Source of the DNA: Falsiroseomonas stagni DSM 19981
Lineage (GTDB): Bacteria; Pseudomonadota; Alphaproteobacteria; Acetobacterales; Acetobacteraceae
DNA length: 64,000 bases
Direction: 5' to 3'
Assembly: GCF_900114315.1 (NCBI RefSeq)
Contig: NZ_FOSQ01000002.1
Coordinates: 496,001-560,000 of the forward strand
Shown here in pieces: positions 61,023 through 64,000 of the stretch (positions are counted from its first letter, which is position 1; the number at the start of each line of letters is the position of its first letter). A model generated the notes under the pieces. The model saw only the letters and a list, made by a program, of their open reading frames with translations, had not been told where the DNA came from and did not search any database. Both the position numbers and the translations under genes were made by a program.

Positions 61023-62093
61023 TCAGGCCATGGCTGCCGCGGGACGGCCCTGGCCGATGCCGGGCCAATCCGCCGGTGTCGAATGTCCAGGCCCGGTCAG
61101 CAGGCCGTTATAGCCGCCGACCAGGGCGCGCTCCTGCTCCGCCAGCGGCGGAATGCCGTACTGGGCGCGAAGCTGCTCCAGGTCGGTCTCCGCCACCGCC
61201 CAGAGATCCCAGCCCCGCACGACGCTGACCGTCATCGCGGCGCCGCGTGCCATCGCCGCGAAATAGCTCTCCGGGTCCAGCAAGCCCTCCGCCACCACGC
61301 CACCGATCAGCGGGCTGCCGGTCTGGTAGGACAGCAGGCCAAACAGGATCTGGTCCATGCAGTTCTCGCCGAGCGACCCGCCCACGAAGGCCGTCAGCAG
61401 CATCTCCGCCTCGAGCTTCACGCCGTATTCGCTCAGCACGTGATAGACCTCGTGCATCACCCAGGGGACGCTCTTGGGTTCGCCCGGCAGGCCGATGTCG
61501 TTGTCGGCGTAGAAGGCATGCAGCGCGCGGCCGAAGGTGCCTTCGGGCAGCTGGCCCAGGGCGGCGTAGCGGGCGGCCAGTTCGGCGTGCCGGCGCGCGG
61601 TCCCCTTGCCGTGCAACTGCGGCAGCATCCACCAGATGAAGCGCATCCAGTCACCGATGCCCGCCTTCCCCGATGGCGACCACCAATCGACGAAGCCCTT
61701 CATCAACGACATCGCGATGCGCTTGAACTGCCCCCGCGCAGCCCGCTGGAGCAGCGCCACGCCACGCTCCTCGATGCCGAGGCGACGCGCCGCTTCCACA
61801 ACCACGGCGACCTTCTCGTCGCTGATCCGCCGGCCGACCAGGGACAGGATGACGAGAAGCTGGACCGTCAGGCGCCGCAGATCCGGATCGACAATGGTCG
61901 CAGCCAGGTCGTCCGGCAGCGGGCCTGCCTCGGCGCGGGTGGGCGCCGCCTGTCCCAGCAGATGGCGCTGGATCGCCTCGATGCTGGCCTGCTCCACCGG
62001 CAAGGGCGGAACCCGTCCCTCGGCTGAAACAACGGCCGACATGGCCTTGACCATCGTGGAAAGCTGCGCCGGCGTCGGATGGATCAGCTTCAT
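61023..62093 (-). CDS. TerB-like/Coq4-like fusion protein (paralogue A)
   Basis: A 356-residue paralogue and first gene of the leftward operon. It starts MKLIHPTPAQLSTMVKAMSAVVSAEGRVPPLPVEQASIEAIQRHLLG and continues LVGRRISDEKVAVVVEAARRLGIEERG (TerB-like half). The Coq4-like half has ARYAALGQLPEGTFGRALHAFYAD and the motif H214-E-V-Y-H218 ... E230 (HVLSEYGVKLEAE). QYGIPPLAEQERALVGGYNGLL matches the ends of the other two; a 15-residue tail is extra. GGGTGAGG precedes the ATG. A 36-base gap separates it from the NHLP-like gene. The 111 bases upstream separate it from the RND gene and may hold its promoter (TTCGCA-17-GTCATA, weak). Confidence 0.7.
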   Translation of the reverse strand: MKLIHPTPAQLSTMVKAMSAVVSAEGRVPPLPVEQASIEAIQRHLLGQAAPTRAEAGPLPDDLAATIVDPDLRRLTVQLLVILSLVGRRISDEKVAVVVEAARRLGIEERGVALLQRAARGQFKRIAMSLMKGFVDWWSPSGKAGIGDWMRFIWWMLPQLHGKGTARRHAELAARYAALGQLPEGTFGRALHAFYADNDIGLPGEPKSVPWVMHEVYHVLSEYGVKLEAEMLLTAFVGGSLGENCMDQILFGLLSYQTGSPLIGGVVAEGLLDPESYFAAMARGAAMTVSVVRGWDLWAVAETDLEQLRAQYGIPPLAEQERALVGGYNGLLTGPGHSTPADWPGIGQGRPAAAMA

Positions 62094-62204
62094 GCCTCAC
62101 CCTGGTTCAGTCGCGCCGTATGACGGCGTCACGTTCCGATTTGCGAACAGACTAGACGAAGGCCAGCACGCAGTGGAAGCGCAGACTGATGAGCCCCCAT
62201 CCGA

Positions 62205-64000
62205 TCACCCATGCGTCCCGCCGCCGACCGGCGGCGGGGTCACCAGCGGCTTCCGCACCTTACGCGACATCACGACATAGCAGGCCGGCACGACGAAGAG
62301 CGAAACCACCGTGCCGAACACCATGCCGCCCACGACGACGGCGCCGAGATCCTCCCGGGAGCGTGCCCCAGGCCCGACGGTGAGGAGAAGCGGCACCGCG
62401 CCCAGGATGGTGGCCACCGTCGTCATTAGGATGGGACGCAGCCGCGTCGCCGCGGCCTCAACGATCGCCTCGTGCAGGTCACGTCCCTCGTCGCGCAGCT
62501 GGTTCGCGAACTCCGTGATGAGGATGCCGCCCTTGGCGACAAGCCCTATCAGGGTGACCAATCCGATGAAGCTGTAGGCGTTGAGCGATCCGTTCACGGC
62601 CAGAAGGCCCAGCGCGGCACCGACCATGGCCAGCGGGACCACCGACAGCACGATGAACGGGTCGCGGAAGCTCTCGAACTGCGCCGCGAGGGTCAGGAAG
62701 ATGAACCCGAGCGCCAGCAGGAACACGATACCCACACTGGCATCGGCCTGCTTCAAGGCGCGCGACGGGCCATCATAATCCACCTGGTAGCCGGGCGGCA
62801 GAATTCGGGCGGCCTCGCCTTCCAACGCCGCCAGCGCCTCCGACAGCGACCAGCCGGGCGCGAGGGTGGCGGTGATCCGGGCGGCCCGCAGCTGCTGGAA
62901 GCGCGGCAGCGTCGATGCCCCAACCGTCTCACGCTGCGACACGACATAGGAGAGCGGGACGACATCGCCGGCGGCGCTGCGAAGATAGATATTGTTGACG
63001 ATGTCGGAGTCGCGGCGATCCTGCTCCTCGATCTGCAACAGAACCTTGTACTGCTGCCCTTCCCATCCGAAGTTGCCCGCCTGCTGGCCGCCCAGGAAGG
63101 TGTTGATCGTCTGCCCGATCCGCATGATGTCGATGCCGACGACAGCCGCGAGAGGCCGGTCGATGACCACGTCGATGCGGCGGGTGTTCAGGTCGAGGTC
63201 CAGCGCCGGCGATGAGAAGGCGGGGTGACGCCGGGCGAAGTCGTGCAGCCGCGTCATCACCTGCGACAGGTCCTCGTAGTTGCCGGTGGTGCGGACCACG
63301 AACTGCACCGGCGCGACGTTGCCGCCCGCGAGCGGGTTGGGATCGAGCAGGGTGAAGCGCGCACCCGCGATGCGGTTGAGGACGGGCATGATCCGCGCGC
63401 CGATTTCCACCGACGTCGCCTCGCGTTCCGACCAGGGCTTCAGCAGCAGCAGGCCGAGACCTGACGTCGGTGACGACATGCCATTCATGATCATGGTGCC
63501 GCGGCGCTCCGGCACCGTGGCGAAAGCCGCATCGACCCGCGCCGCCAGCTCGTCCATGTAGTAGGTGGTTGCGTCGGATGGCGCGGTGAACTCCACGATG
63601 ACGTAGCCAGGGTCGTCGGCCGGCGCGAATTCACCGGGCAGGCGCATCATCAAGGTGATGCCGCCAGCGAAGACCGCGACGCTTCCCAGCAACACGAACC
63701 ACCGGAACCGCAACGTGCCGCGCAGCAGATGGGCATACCCCCTCGACAGCCTTGCGAAGGCGTTGTCGATGCGGACCGCCACGCCCCCCGGGCGCTTGGC
63801 GCGCAGCATCCGTGAACACATGGCCGGCGACAGCGTCCGGGACACGAAGCCGGAGATCACGACACCCGCAGCGAGCGTGAAGGCGAATTCGGAGAACAGG
63901 CTTCCCAGCAAGCCGGGCATCAGGCCGATGGGCAGATAGACCGCCGCCAGGGTCAGCGTCGTCGCGACGATGGCAAAGCCGATCTCGCGGCTGCCGATGA
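62205..64000 (-). CDS. RND efflux transporter inner-membrane subunit (5' part outside window)
   Basis: The last ~598 residues of an AcrB/MexF-type proton-driven efflux pump; the gene continues past the right edge. The segment begins in the transmembrane region (LAAVYLPIGLMPGLLGSLFSEFAFTLAAGVVISGFVSRTLSPAM), passes through the second periplasmic porter/docking loop (residues ~80-370 here, with GGNVAPVQFVVRTTG, LDLDLNTRRIDVVIDRPLAAVVGI and QRETVGASTLPRFQQL), and ends in the C-terminal helices (AQFESFRDPFIVLSVVPLAMVGAALG, FIGLVTLIGLVAKGGILITEFA, RPILMTTVATILGAVPLLL). It exports drugs or other amphiphiles with a periplasmic adaptor and outer-membrane channel not seen here. It precedes the Coq4-like operon on the same strand. 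Confidence 0.94.
   Translation of the reverse strand, partial: IGSREIGFAIVATTLTLAAVYLPIGLMPGLLGSLFSEFAFTLAAGVVISGFVSRTLSPAMCSRMLRAKRPGGVAVRIDNAFARLSRGYAHLLRGTLRFRWFVLLGSVAVFAGGITLMMRLPGEFAPADDPGYVIVEFTAPSDATTYYMDELAARVDAAFATVPERRGTMIMNGMSSPTSGLGLLLLKPWSEREATSVEIGARIMPVLNRIAGARFTLLDPNPLAGGNVAPVQFVVRTTGNYEDLSQVMTRLHDFARRHPAFSSPALDLDLNTRRIDVVIDRPLAAVVGIDIMRIGQTINTFLGGQQAGNFGWEGQQYKVLLQIEEQDRRDSDIVNNIYLRSAAGDVVPLSYVVSQRETVGASTLPRFQQLRAARITATLAPGWSLSEALAALEGEAARILPPGYQVDYDGPSRALKQADASVGIVFLLALGFIFLTLAAQFESFRDPFIVLSVVPLAMVGAALGLLAVNGSLNAYSFIGLVTLIGLVAKGGILITEFANQLRDEGRDLHEAIVEAAATRLRPILMTTVATILGAVPLLLTVGPGARSREDLGAVVVGGMVFGTVVSLFVVPACYVVMSRKVRKPLVTPPPVGGGTHG

Overview
This 64 kb window is very GC-rich, densely coding chromosomal DNA from an alphaproteobacterium. 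The division and cell-wall (dcw) gene order, the djlA-amidase-rnpB-mraZ arrangement, the meso-DAP type MurE and the general protein character point to Acetobacteraceae (Roseomonas-like). This assignment is inferred from gene content and style, not from a database comparison.

Layout. 1-15 kb is a mixed housekeeping stretch. It holds the 3' end of a class I fumarase, a DUF1272 protein, a BrnTA-type toxin-antitoxin remnant whose toxin start looks frameshifted, an oligopeptide-type ABC binding protein, a Rid protein, a VOC protein and a class II fumarase (fumC). These are followed by a ribbon-helix-helix protein, a large AsmA-like protein, a fused 5-oxoprolinase with a divergent MarR-type regulator sharing a palindromic operator, then djlA-like, amidase and nucleotidyltransferase genes. 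15-35 kb is rnpB (with a promoter and terminator that can be read) followed by an unusually tight dcw cluster: mraZ-rsmH-ftsL-ftsI-murE-murF-mraY-murD-ftsW-murG-murC-murB-ddl-ftsQ-ftsA-ftsZ. Almost every junction is a 4-base stop/start overlap, and the cluster ends in a clear intrinsic terminator after ftsZ. 35-41.4 kb continues with lpxC, bamD, recN, a GNAT gene and ligA. Together this block makes lipid-linked peptidoglycan precursor, assembles the divisome, starts lipid A synthesis, inserts outer-membrane proteins and maintains DNA.

41.4-53.3 kb is metabolic: an MBL-fold lactonase-like enzyme, a 3-hydroxyisobutyrate dehydrogenase-like enzyme, a haloacetate-dehalogenase-like hydrolase, DinB, GNAT proteins, two paralogous aspartate aminotransferases, a lipoprotein and a complete polyamine-type ABC transporter operon (potFGHI).

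53.4-64 kb is accessory in character. A small same-strand cluster encodes a pectate-lyase-fold tail-spike-like protein and three small proteins of phage-tail style without any head, terminase or integrase gene. An FNR-type [4Fe-4S] regulator is interrupted by an in-frame TAA. A tRNA-Thr(GGT) follows. Next is a four-gene leftward operon: three paralogous proteins, each with a TerB-like N-terminal half and a Coq4-like C-terminal half carrying an exact H-x3-H-x11-E motif, and a small protein resembling the NHLP/nitrile-hydratase-type leader of RiPP precursors. This operon is the best candidate for an undescribed system. The window closes inside an RND efflux transporter gene.
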